The notes beneath the pieces were generated by a model. The model was not told where the DNA came from. It ran no database searches and saw nothing but the letters and a program-made list of their open reading frames with translations. Position numbers and translations under genes: made by a program. This document shows positions 32,504 to 43,499 of a stretch of 64,000 nt of DNA, one piece after another. The stretch comes from Hansfordia pulvinata. Lineage: Eukaryota; Ascomycota; Sordariomycetes; Xylariales. The stretch covers positions 2,441,001 to 2,505,000 of the forward strand of contig BJKQ01000006.1 of NCBI GenBank assembly GCA_006538405.1, given 5' to 3'. Position 1 is the first letter of the stretch. Every line of letters begins with the position of its first letter.

Positions 32504-35500
32504 CTACGCGATCGAACTGCTCCAGCGTGGATGATTGCTCAAATGCTTCCATCTCCGCTGAATCTCTTCAACCCTTTCCTCTTCCCCTTTTTTAAGCGAA
32601 CCCATCCGAAAGCCATTCTCCATAAACAAGATGACCAGGTCGTCGAAGCGACGGTGCAGAGCCCATTGGAACGCGTTTCTGCCTTCTATTTCGACATGCA
32701 TGTCGGCGCCCCCATGAGTCAAGGCATGTCGGACAAATCTGAGTCTCCGTCGCCGACATCCAGATTTCTCAATCCTCGAGCTGCAGAATGCTTGCAACAC
32801 TCTAGTTGTCCAGCCCACTCCAGATGCAGCGCAATGCTTCAAAAGACTCTTGACTGTCTGGCTGTGTCCACTCTCGACGGCTGCCCGCAGCGAACGGAAA
32901 CGGCCAGCGCTGACATCTGCGCCGTGAGCGAGAAGCAACTCCGCTGTCTCTGATGAACCATGGAGGCTGGCCTCCCACAAGGCGCCGTCGTCATTTGCAT
33001 GGACATATGCACCTTTGGACAGCAGAGTCTTGACGGCTGCGGCGTGGCCACACGCAGCAGCGCATTGTAGAGAATTGTCTTCAAGAGCATGAATGTCGGC
33101 GCCACTCGATAATAATATGTTGATGACTTCCACATGCCCCTGCAACGCAGCGCCGCGCAGGGCCTCGCCTCTGCGCGCATGAACATCCGCGCCTTTGGAC
33201 AGGAGCATGATGGCGATTCCTGAGTGGCCCTGGGCACTGGCTCTTCGCAGCGCCTCGTCTTCGCAATGATGCACATCGGCGCCCCTGGACAGCAGTATCT
33301 TGACAATATGCCGCTGGCCGTTCCTGGCCGCGACTCGCAGAGCCTGGTTCTCTTGAGCGTGAACGTTTGCGCCTTTGGACAAGAGCAACTGGACGACATT
33401 CATGTGGTCCCCTTGGACAGCGCAACGCAGCGCCTCGCCGTCTTCCATGTTCACATCGGCAAGGTGCTGAACCATTTTTTGCACTAGCCTTTCGTGGCCG
33501 AGAAACGAAGCGATTCCGAGAGCTGACTTTGGCTGCCATGATCCGTCGAGCACTGTTACTGGTAGACTTCTCTTGTAGCCCGTCGAGTTCGGTCGATTGA
33601 CTACCTCAGTCGGGTTTCTTGTAGTTTCCCATGGGTGGTGCGGCATTCTGCAATGGCATGCGTTGGTAGCATCAACTCGCGCGCCGCGAGCTATCAAAAC
33701 ACGGCATGCATAAAGAAGGCCATGGAATGCTAGCTGCTTCAAGACGTGTTCCAATGAGCGTCCGCATTGTTTCAGGGCCTGTGCGATAGAATCCAGAGCA
33801 GGTGATAACAGGTATGACTTGACAGAATCGGGAGTCAATCTGAGAAGCCTCTCCACGAACGCCGCAAAAGTCATCCAGTTTGTCTCAGCGAACATGGCGA
33901 AGGGGTAAGCAGGAGGACCTTTTCGAAACAAGAGGTTCAGATCCAGATCCATGAGGTAAAACAGGCATATATCAGTCATGGCAGTCATGGATGGTGTCCT
34001 TGCGAGGTCCCTTTCAATAAGGGTACAAGTACCATCTGCGCCATCTCTTCTCGATCTCAAAAAGAAGTCCTGAACCGAGACGTGTGCTATCTGGAGGCAA
34101 GTCCCGAGCGAGTTTTTCCTTGGGCAAGAACGATGAAACTGGGACAGTATGAGGTGATGTCGCGCTCTGGGTCTGGCATTCGACGTGATGGAGAGAACCG
34201 GGATCCTTGATCTTTTGCCGGATTGACCGCAAGTAAGTCAACAGCTTCTGCAAGAAGTAACTGCTGGGGCGAGTATATGATGAATTGTATGAGGCGTATC
34301 GTCTTGGCCCTCTTCTCGGATGGGATCTTGTTCAAGATGCGTTGGTATACTTCGAACAAGCTGCCTGGCAGATTGTCCAACGCCTGTTCGAGCTGATCAA
34401 GGTCTGTGCAATGCTCGATCTCATCAAGCTGACAAGACGCGTAACGAAACCTGGCTTAGTCAATGAGTGTTTTCTATATATACCGAAAGGATGCGCTCAC
34501 ATATTCTTTGCCTTCCCTACGATTGTCGTCGTGATCTGGCTCTGGACTTCCGGGTGTCCCTTCCACCTCTTCATTCCGCGCACCTTGAACCGACTGTATG
34601 CTGCTATGTCACTGCTGGTTTCCTCGTTCGCGAGGGAGATGAAGTTCTTCACGTGAACTCTTCCCGTGCGTGCCCAGTCCTTGAAGAAGGTAGGAATCCC
34701 CTTCTCCGGCTGACTCGCAACCATCACACGAGCCTCTGGGTTGGCTTCGCAAATGTCTTTGATCCACTCGAGCAACTCGTCTGCGCCGACACTTCGCTCA
34801 TGTCCGAACTCGTCAAGCCCATCCAGAACAATCCAAGCATCACGGGCAAGCCGGAGCATGGCATGCAAATGGTCATATAGGGCTGCAGTCGTGAATCCGG
34901 TCGTTTCCGCAATCGTCGGTTTGGTTTCTTGCCGAACGATTGTCTTGGTCCTTACTTTATTCGACGAATCACTCTTTGTTTGACCCGTTGGTTCCGTTAT
35001 TGGCCTAGTCGTGTGTTTAGTCGTTTGCTGAATGATCATTTTCGCCCTCGGCTCATTTGCTGATGGGAGCGTTGTCTCATTCGCTGGCTCGTTTGCTAGT
35101 TCAGTCGCCGGCTCACCGATACCATATTTCAGGACCGCAGAATCCAGGCATTCGCGACATTCTGGGGTGGTACGGTAAAACTGAGCAACGAGAGACCGGA
35201 CGACCCCGGTGAGCTGGCGCTTTGACTGCTCGCGAAAGTCAAAGTAGAAGAACAGCACGTTTGCCTCATGATCATGCTGCAGGTGAGCGATGACGCTGGA
35301 GATTAGAATGGTCTTGCCGGAGCCGGAGATGCCATTGAGCCATATGAATGAACCAGGTTCGTCCTTCCACCCCTGAAACTCGGCGCTCCCAAGAAACCAC
35401 TGGTTGGTCCCTTCATGATGACGCGCTCTGGCTTCATTATGTGTTGTGAGATGATCAGGAGCTTCAAGAAACCTCAGAACCTGTTCAGAGACACTCAAGC

Positions 35501-36642
35501 GATGAGAATCGACCACAACGTCTAGAATCTTCTCGACATTCTGGCTGGCTACTCGTACTTGATCTCAGTTACGGAGCTCTATCAGTAGCCAGATTCCCGA
35601 ACAGGCTTGACCCTGTCTGGTGGGCTGAAGGCGGGGCAGGCGACGACCTACTGGCGCTGAGTGTTTCCCTAAGTTTCTGAATGTGCTGAACCTGTTCTGG
35701 CGGAACCTCATGCAAGAGACTTCTGGCGTACGCGGCTGCCGCCATAGCTGCGTAGCCTTGCCAACGGTCATCCTTGTGCGAATCAGAGTAGTCACTTATT
35801 CCCCGAATGACAAGACAGGGAAAGTTGTTCATCAGCCCGGCTGCTTCCATTTCGAAACACATAACGCCACTTTCCCGTGCCAGGCGGTCTCTCATCTTGG
35901 CGTCCTTCACGACCTGATTGGCCGAGGCGATCAGGCCGTAGTGTATCTGAGTGCCGGCCTCCTCTTCCGGTCTCTGGTCGCGGGATTGAAGGTTCGTCTG
36001 ATCGGTATTGCAGGTTTCGCTGCAGTCATTACCGACTGGATGGACAAAATCGGCTTTGAATAGCCTATCGGTGACAGCGTTGGGTCGGCCATACTTCTTG
36101 CGCATTCGTGGATGGCTGCTCAAAGCGTCTTCAACAGACTGATCAATATCGTTGCCTTCGATCTCGTGACGAGCTCTTAGAGACTGGACACAAGCCGTGA
36201 GGAGAGTCGGCGGGGCGTTGAGGTGCTTGGTGGGCCTGAAAGGCTCGCCTTGTATCGCTTTCCCAAAGTCGTACTGGAAGACTGCACCTCTCTCGCCTTG
36301 GACGGCACTGACGACAACGTCGCCGAGACGAATGTCGTTGTGTCTTGTCGGAGCGCCGCCACCAATGCCAACCATGAGACCGAACCTCAGGTTCGGAAAT
36401 GTGCGTGACATGTTGGTTGCGACGTGGGTAGCCGGGCTGGTGCCTGTGTGATGCAGTGGTAAGCCTGCGATGGCGATGTCGTGGTCTCCGATCCGGCCGA
36501 GCATGTACTTGTTGTCGTCATGCGGTGCCTGTGGCACGACTCGATCGTAAATCTCGTCCAGAAATGCGCGGGCGGCGGCGAGCTCTTCTGTTATGGCGCA
36601 GATCCACCCAAGGGTGTATCCCTCTCTGTCGGGGCCCGACAT
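32504..36642 (-). CDS. NLR-like STAND protein: PNP_UDP - NACHT - ankyrin repeats; one apparent -1 frameshift
   Basis: Fungal NLR architecture, implicated by family in non-self recognition and heterokaryon incompatibility. Exons 36642..35652, 35548..34501 and 34450..32504; introns 103 and 50 nt. Start MSGPDREGYTLGWICAITEE. Residues 10-305 are a nucleoside-phosphorylase-like domain (FGLMVGIGGGAP, GDVVVS, HYGLIASANQVVKDA, GVMCFEMEAAGL, CLVIRGISDYSDSHK). The NACHT domain follows, with P-loop GISGSGKT (about residue 403), a long Thr-rich insertion (about 474-548) and Walker B WIVLDGLDE. Then comes a helical region and at least seven 30-residue ankyrin repeats. The frame breaks at an A5 run (34113-34117), between SFIVLAQGK and LQIAHVSVQDFFL; one extra A restores the family consensus and gives 1328 residues. 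The PNP-NACHT junction intron is the least certain part; two separate genes are the alternative. Confidence 0.82.
32810..33439 (-). repeat. Seven tandem 30-residue ankyrin repeats (90-bp DNA units)
   Basis: Part of the NLR gene. Units follow the pattern xEALRxAxxxGHxxxVxxLLSKGADVHAxx and are exactly 30 residues, three shorter than the usual 33 and lacking the TPLH motif. Identity between units is moderate, and the last unit is degenerate. Confidence 0.8.
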
Positions 36643-38718
36643 GGTGAGGATAGGGAGCGGTTCTTTCAGTTCCAAATGATAGCCATGGTGTTTGTGGGTG
36701 ATTGAGGAGGAGGAGGGAGGGAATAGGAGGACCCGGGACGATGAACGTGTGGCATGGGCGAGTTCTGATGCCGAACAGGTAAGTACGCACGAGGAGGGAG
36801 GAGGGGGGAAATTTCCACAGTCTTCGCAGGTGGGGGAACTGCCTACCTAGGTAGACGTCCGTCCAGGTTCTGTGGGTTGAGGCACAGCCTCCCCGCAGCC
36901 GTGCTGCCCGGGCTATCATACACGATCGCAGCCTGCCGCGGGGTGATAGGCAAGGATGCTACCTAATGGTTGCATCTCGACAAGCGATCGGTGGTGATGG
37001 GCCACGGCGGCCTCGTCAAGGGACGGCCCGAGCCAGGTGTTTCCGGACGATTGGGCGAATGGCGAGTGCGAGTAGGTCGAGTTCACGGCCCCTGCAGATT
37101 CCGCATATCCCGCATATCTCAGCCGGACTGAGATCCGCCAGTTGCACCCCCTTGTCGAGGGCCGCAGCCCGCACAGCGTTCTGCTGTGTGTTGCCAATAG
37201 AATTGGTCGAGGCGGTGACGTGGTCGAGGAAGAGAAGTTGAACCCCCCCCCCCCCCTTCCCCGGGGTCATTCGAACTAGGTACCTGGGTAAGGTACCCAG
37301 GAGGTAACGGGCTACCAGCTGTCAAACGGAGTTCGGTCCGAAGGGAGTTGACCTCCCTCCCACCCGACATCGTCGGTGAATTTCATGGAAGGCGCCCCCG
37401 CGCATTCGAGGTCAAGGTGATGTCCGTGGAGGCAGGCGCGGGATCCACCAGCTCGAAGTCCTCATCCAATGTTCCATTGGTGTCACGCTTCGGGCATGGA
37501 CGATGTCACCTCACTGCACGGATTAGGTATAGGTATATATTCGACTTTCAAGGGGGCGAATGGTTTTTCATCTTGCGTGTTGAGAGCCGAGGGTAGTCGG
37601 AGCCTACCCCGTTAACGTGAGTGCCGGTGCCTGTTCTCCAGGGAACCTGGCTGTCCTCGTACGGAGAGGTATACAAGGCAGATACCCACCCAATCCAACG
37701 GGCCCTGCCCCTGACGACTGTTCATGAGGTAGGTATGTGCCTCGCTCCTCAGAGATCAGGGGGAAACAGTTCGCAGCAGGCTGACAACTGCCACAAGAGC
37801 GTGGCCAAATGCATCCATCTATATACGCCTTTCTGGCCAGCTGGAATGGGAAAGGAAGGAAGAAAAGGAAAAGTAAACCGTGCCACGAACCGGCAGCCAG
37901 TTTCTTGCGAAGGTTTTGAGGAGGAGCAGAAGTCATGCTTCAGGCTTGCCGATATGTCCATCCATCCTCTCTGGCATTGGTGCCGAAATCGCACTGCTAC
38001 TGGCGACCTTGCTGGCCAAAGCCTCGGTGATTTGCGCTGCTAAGCCGGGAAGCCGCATTGACAGCACGCCACCGGACCTGCGTCTTCGATCATGTCTAGG
38101 TACCTACGCTGCCAGAATCATCGACACTCAAGCTGGGTTAGGTACTCTGGAAATCCTAAATGCGATGCGTGCCAAGATTGAAAACCACAGACAAGACAGC
38201 CGCAGGCACCCGGCACATCGCCTGCGCCAGAGATGTCTGACTGAAAAACCGGCAAAGGCGAAGCAACAGACACAACAACACGAGCGCGAATAACGAGGCG
38301 GCCTTTCCCGGGCACAGGGGCTCTCTTGGCCAGGTCGCGCCGACTTCTGTCTGCCTTGATGGCTGATGCCAAGCGGCTGGCTCCATATGGGGATGGCCCA
38401 CGTCCAGTGCGCTACAAGGGGCATCGCCAGCCAAGAGTTGACAGCTACCCAACCACAGGCACATCTCGGCCGACATGGAATGAAGAGAGTGCGTCGTCCT
38501 GTGTACCTACATGGCATGTGTGACAGGTGAGGTGAGGTAAGACCCGTCTCCCGGTACCACCAGTTCCAAGCAGCATCGTTGCACTTTCGATGGTGGCAAG
38601 AGCGCCGCCCCGCTCCCACCAAAGCCCTCTTGCTCACCGTCACGAACGCAAACATGGTCAGAGTGGCCGGTGTCGCCGTGGCTGCACTTGCGACTACTCG
38701 CAACGGTGGATCGACTGA
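36643..38718. other. Intergenic, NLR upstream region
   Basis: No gene recognised. Contains a G/C run at about 37244-37257 and inverted AGGTACC-type motifs near 37279-37302 (CTAGGTACCTGGG, GGTACCCAGG). Confidence 0.5.
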
Positions 38719-39228
38719 GGGTTCGACTTTTGGGCGGACGGCAAGGACGAGGCCACGAAGAGTCAGGCCATCGGCAGCCTGGAGCTCATCAAGTCGGACG
38801 AATGGGCACTCCGCAGCTCCGTTTTTGTCCCGGAGAGGGTCGGCAAGGTGGACATTATCAACACCAGACTGCTTTCCCACCTCTTCAACTGGGACGACCA
38901 GAGAATCCTGGCGCGCAACCTTCTCATGCTTCTCCGGCCCGGTCTCAGGGGCAGGCCGCGGCAGATCGTGGGCACATTGGCCATCAGGCGCAAGCGCACC
39001 GATATACACTACCATGACCAATACTCGTGGCAGAAGCTGCGGGACGAAGCGGTGCGGATGCTCCAGACCATGAGGAGCTTTCCCGCAGGATCCGATGTAG
39101 AGGGTTCGCCACGGGAGACAGCCGCCCATATCAAAGTCGATGCCAATTTGGGCACCACGGCGGAGGCCGGAGGAGTCAAGCAGTCCTATTTCACGGTTGC
39201 CGTCTCTCATGGAGGCGTCTTTGCTTGA
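38719..39228 (+). pseudogene. Remnant of a SAM-dependent methyltransferase, 5' part missing
   Basis: An open frame follows a stop at 38716-38718 and runs to TGA at 39226. It begins GFDFWADGKDEATKSQAIGSLELI and contains VDIINTRLLSHLFNWDDQRILARNLLMLLRPG, then IVGTLAIRR and IHYHDQYSWQKLRDEA. This layout matches the second half of methyltransferases of the kind found in fungal meroterpenoid and polyketide clusters (ausD-like). The SAM-binding first half is not present upstream in any frame I can join, and no ATG opens the frame. No other cluster gene lies beside it. Most likely a truncated relic; a missed upstream exon cannot be fully excluded. Confidence 0.5.
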
Positions 39229-40213
39229 AAGACGAAGATGACCCTGGGGGTCCGGGGAGGGGTGCCCCGTGACGCTCGAGTCTCCAGGTCCAAAGAAGGA
39301 CCTGTTACTGGACTCTCGCTTCACTTGCAGTGTGGAAGCTGTACTCGAAGAAGTCTCCAAAGCGAGGGATCGGAATAAATAGATGGACACCATGGATCCG
39401 AGAATCATGACTGCACACCTTTTCGTCACCACGTTCCGGGCTGGAGAGCGAGTCGCAAAATCTACAACAAATTGATGTCAGCTCATAACGCAGACCTCCT
39501 GCTAACCACTCGAGGGGGAACGAGGACTCTGATCAGCAGCGCCCATGAGAGCCGCGCTGCCTCTCTGTCTCTGTCATTCCACCTGACCTGACGGCGGACG
39601 CCGCCAACCAAGCCGTCAGGCTCACGCCTGCCACCTCGTCAATGGAGCCCTTGCTCGTCGCTCAGCCCCGAGACAAGACCGTCCGGGGCCGACCACCGCG
39701 TGCGTCCTCCGGTGTCCGGCGCCCGGGGTCCCGGGGGTCCTGTCGTCCAAGCCCGCGCAGCAGGTTTCTGCTTACGCGGGAATCGGATCCCGGGTCGGGG
39801 CATGGCACGTGGCACGTGTCACCTATTTACAGGCAGACATGACATTACCTAGGGGTGCGGGAGGAGTTGAGCCCGGACGGGGCAGCAACGATTTGATCGC
39901 GCGATGCCCTTTTCCTTCTTATCATTTTTCTTCTTCTTCTTCTTCTTCTTCTCCTGCTTTCGCCATCCCCTTATTTTGCTCTCTTCTTTACGTAGGGTCG
40001 GAATTTGGGGACACAAAGAATCGCGAGAGGACCTTGTTCAGAGACGGAACTTGAGGTATCCATTTACTCTTTTCGCACGAGAGGCAAGGGATGTACTCGT
40101 ACTCTGGGACAACCTGCTCGGCTCGAGCCGGCCGCGATTTCATTTGTTGCGAGGGAGGGAGTGGGAAATGAACAGGTGCGAGGAGGCTGCGGCTTGTTGC
40201 TATTTTTATCATC

Positions 40214-40215
<2 letters not shown>

Positions 40216-40284
<69 letters not shown>
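40216..40284. repeat. CA dinucleotide microsatellite
   Basis: An uninterrupted (CA)n tract of about 34 units. The His-Thr and Val-Cys ORFs through it are artefacts. Confidence 0.9.
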
Positions 40285-40286
<2 letters not shown>

Positions 40287-43200
40287 CTGTCAACACGCGA
40301 GTCAGCATTTCACATCCTGCCGCGTGCAGGAGGAGGATGAGCATTGCTCAGTCGGGGGACGACGTGGTGGTCGTCAACCGCCCCGGACGGACCCGGGGCG
40401 CCGGTCACACAGTCTCGGGTCGTTTCCACTCCGTCGCCACACCTGTGCAGAGAGACATTGATGAATGCATGCAGAATGCTGTCAGGCCCAGAGCCCAGCA
40501 GGCGCTGCAGAACAGAGGAGGTTGCATTAGGTACCCCTACGAGTACAATACATGTACTCGTACGTAGGGCTGAGACAACCACCCCGGGCTCCAAGGGACA
40601 CACTCCAATGGATCTCATTTCCCGGCGCTGGTAATAAAAGTAGCCCGAGGAGTACTCGCACCTACCAGTACCGAGTTATGGTAATGGATGGCCCCGGGGT
40701 CCAGTCTGGCGTGCCCTCCTCCCCACCACCCTGACCGAAGAATCCCACCAGCAGTCGACTGTCACGAGGTGCGTGCGTGCGTGCCATCTCACGGGATCTG
40801 TAGTGCACGTCGAAACACTCGTAGATGGACAGGCCGTTGGTATTTCCCTGGAAAAGCAGCCGCCCGTCGTCGGCACCGTCGGGTATCCGTGGAAGCGCTA
40901 CCGGCCGTAACGAGCGCGCACTGATGCGTGAGCGAAAAAACAACACCAGACAGACGGGGGACCCCAGTGATCAGTCTGATGATCTCGTGTTCTGGGCCTC
41001 TTGTCGTGTCCCTAACCCCCATTCGCCCCGACAACTTCCAAAAAGGCAATCGTGGTTCACGCGCCCCGTCGTAATATTTTTTTTTTTTTTTGGCCTCGGG
41101 CTGAGAGCTTTGGCGTCTCCGGAATCGCGCAGTCGCTCGCATGGAAGGGCTGACAAGAACCGAGTCACATCGTCGACTCGCGTCTCCGAAAGAGGCTTTT
41201 CTGCCCTGTTCGCTGCTGCTGCGGGGGACTTTTTAGATCAATTCTTGTAATAATAACACATGCGAATAAACAACAAGAACGGACAAGCAGCATCTCAGCT
41301 TCATCAGCTCGCTTACCCACCGTGGTCTAGGTAGCCTCGTAAAAGACAGACAGAGCGCGCGCGCCAGCTCACGGCCCTAAATAAAGGCGGCGGCGGCGGC
41401 GGCGGCTGCGCCCTGTGCCAGCGCACAGCCCGTTGTCATCATGCAGCCCGCAGAGCCGTCAGTGTATCGTACAGTCTTGTAAGAACGAGAGAGGTACTCG
41501 CTCGTGGGGTTGGCTCATTACTCTTCCGAGACGTTACTTGTGCTGACGGCGTTGGGCAGGACGGCCAGAACCCTCCGGTCTTTTGCTTCGGTAGACTCGG
41601 CAGACAGACGAGACGGGGTGGGTGGTGCTTGTGCCCTGCGCCCCACGCACGGCTGCACTCACGCAGCGCAGAATCGCTTCTCTTTGCCCTCACTCACGTA
41701 CGGGGTAACCCCAAGTTGTACTCGTATGCTGAGCCCCCTTCGGCTGCAGTGCTGGGCGAGACAGACACTGGCATCTCCCGCGTGCTGATGCCAAGGCAGC
41801 ATGGGAGTTTCTCCCAAACCGATCCTTGCCCTCGAATAAGGTATGAACGAGCACCCGAAGTCAGCAAATGGATTCCCCCTTCCCCCGCGAGGTTGGTATA
41901 CTGTAAACCGGCTTTGCGAAAGAAGTGATGCGGGAGTCGCCGAGGCAGACGGCGTATACTTACCTAGTTACCTACGAGTACTCGTACGAGTACTCAGGTA
42001 GTGGGTGGGTAGACCTGGAGGTCGCAGCTGCTCACGCCTTCATCGAGTGTCCTGGCCTTACGGAGCATTATTACTACTCCGCATTCACGGGAACGGGTGT
42101 GCTCACACTCCCACGTGTAAGCGCGTCGTTACTGTGAGCCTCTCGCCTTTCACCACTCGACGACTCGAGCTGTGATAGCTTCCGTCCGCAGCAGCAGCCT
42201 CAGTGGGTCGCGCGTCTGACCCAAGCGGCTCAACTCGCCCTATCGCTCATATTCGTTAGCGCTGGTCAAAGCCGCAAACGCCGTTGACGCGACAAAGGGG
42301 GAAGACATGCCGCTTGTGTGAGGCTCACTGCTACGTTACGTTGCAGCGCAAACGGGGCCACGCACGCCCTGCCTGGTTGTCCGTCTGTTCCATCTCTCTG
42401 TAAATCGGGTCCAGCTCAGCCCAGCGCGGCGGGGCGGGACTCTCGATCAATAAGTCTGGGGGTTCCCGGGCTCCCGGGCCGGTCGAAAGAAATACTCGTA
42501 GATGACCACCGACGGCAGCAGACCGCAATTTGCGCAGGGCGGGACAAGAAATCCCACCACGACCCGACTTCGTATCCCCAAATTACGGGGCCCTCTCAGA
42601 GGCGGATCAAGCCGGCGCAGAAGGGCCAATCTGCTTCAGGCCTGGACGGCCACCCTCAGGGATACTCATACGAGTAGGGGATCAGGGACTAAGTTAGCCA
42701 CGCCCCACGGTGCTTTTCGTCGTAGCGCGGCGCCTTCCAGGCACCTGCTGCCCGACTCTCGTCAAGATCAGATCCCTTAGGTTGCCTGCACTCGTAGTGC
42801 CCGTGTGCTCGTCCCCCAGGCGGCCACGACGGTGGCGCCCGCCGGGCTGGGTCACCACTTTGTCGAGGCTGTGGTTGAGACCCCTTTGTGCCTACGTGCG
42901 TAGGTAGCTTGCTCTTCTCTTGGTCCAGCCAGCCACATCTCCGGATGGGTAGCAGTGGCACTCTGCCACAGCTTTGGTCAGCCGGCCGCCACGAGCGCGG
43001 TTGGTTGCGTCGGATAAAGGGGCGCCACGGCGTACGGGTGAGGCCTCGCTCGTGCGAGCAGGGCCCGCGCATCTCCGCGTTCAGCCCTTTGGCCAGCACG
43101 GGTCCTCGCTCGTACAGCCAGCCATGCCGTGTGGGACGTGTAGCCGGGCTCGAGCCCGCGGCATCCCCTCCTCCGCGCCCCCTAGTCGCTGGACCCGGCG

Positions 43201-43372
43201 CGCTTGCGATCTCGTAAAAGGTGGGACTAATAAGCAAAATGTCAGCCCGCCGAGGTGCTGCGCCTTCGGGACTTTCCTAGAGGCCGGGCTTAGTAGTAGT
43301 AGTAGCAACAATAATAATAGATCTGGGGGGGGCATAGCCGCAGGAGCAACAAGATTACCTGGGTTCGAGCAG

Positions 43373-43380
43373 TTATATAA
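43373..43380 (+). promoter_or_regulatory. TATA box of the FAD oxidase gene
   Basis: TTATATAA lies in otherwise GC-rich DNA, 120 bp upstream of the ATG at 43500. It is a plausible TATA element for an inducible secreted enzyme. Assigned by position and sequence only. Confidence 0.5.
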
Positions 43381-43499
43381 CGGCGCGCGGGGCCCCCCTC
43401 GTCGAGATTTCTCACGATCAGCCCACATTGCGTCTGTGACTCGACTGCCAACAACCGCCCTGCTGCACGCTCGCTCACAGCAACACACAGAACCCCAAG

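Larger units (their letters stand above)
39229..43499. other. Intergenic, 4.3 kb with microsatellites and palindromes
   Basis: No gene supported. Contains CTT and CA tracts, a T14-type run near 41079-41092, a CGG run at 41391-41406, an inverted repeat at 40538-40562 and a TACGAGTACTCGTACGAGTA block at 41973-41994. The last 130 bp hold the oxidase core promoter. Confidence 0.55.

Noticed and set aside
35569..36642. The phosphorylase-like domain as a separate gene ending at 35569
   Set aside because: Possible, but the tail after the proposed donor is not family-like, and splicing 35549-35651 joins in phase to the NACHT lead-in; PNP-NACHT fusion is a known arrangement.
3786..40284. Poly-Thr/His or Val/Cys proteins from CA tracts
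   Set aside because: Pure microsatellite translations at 3786-3861 and 40216-40284.
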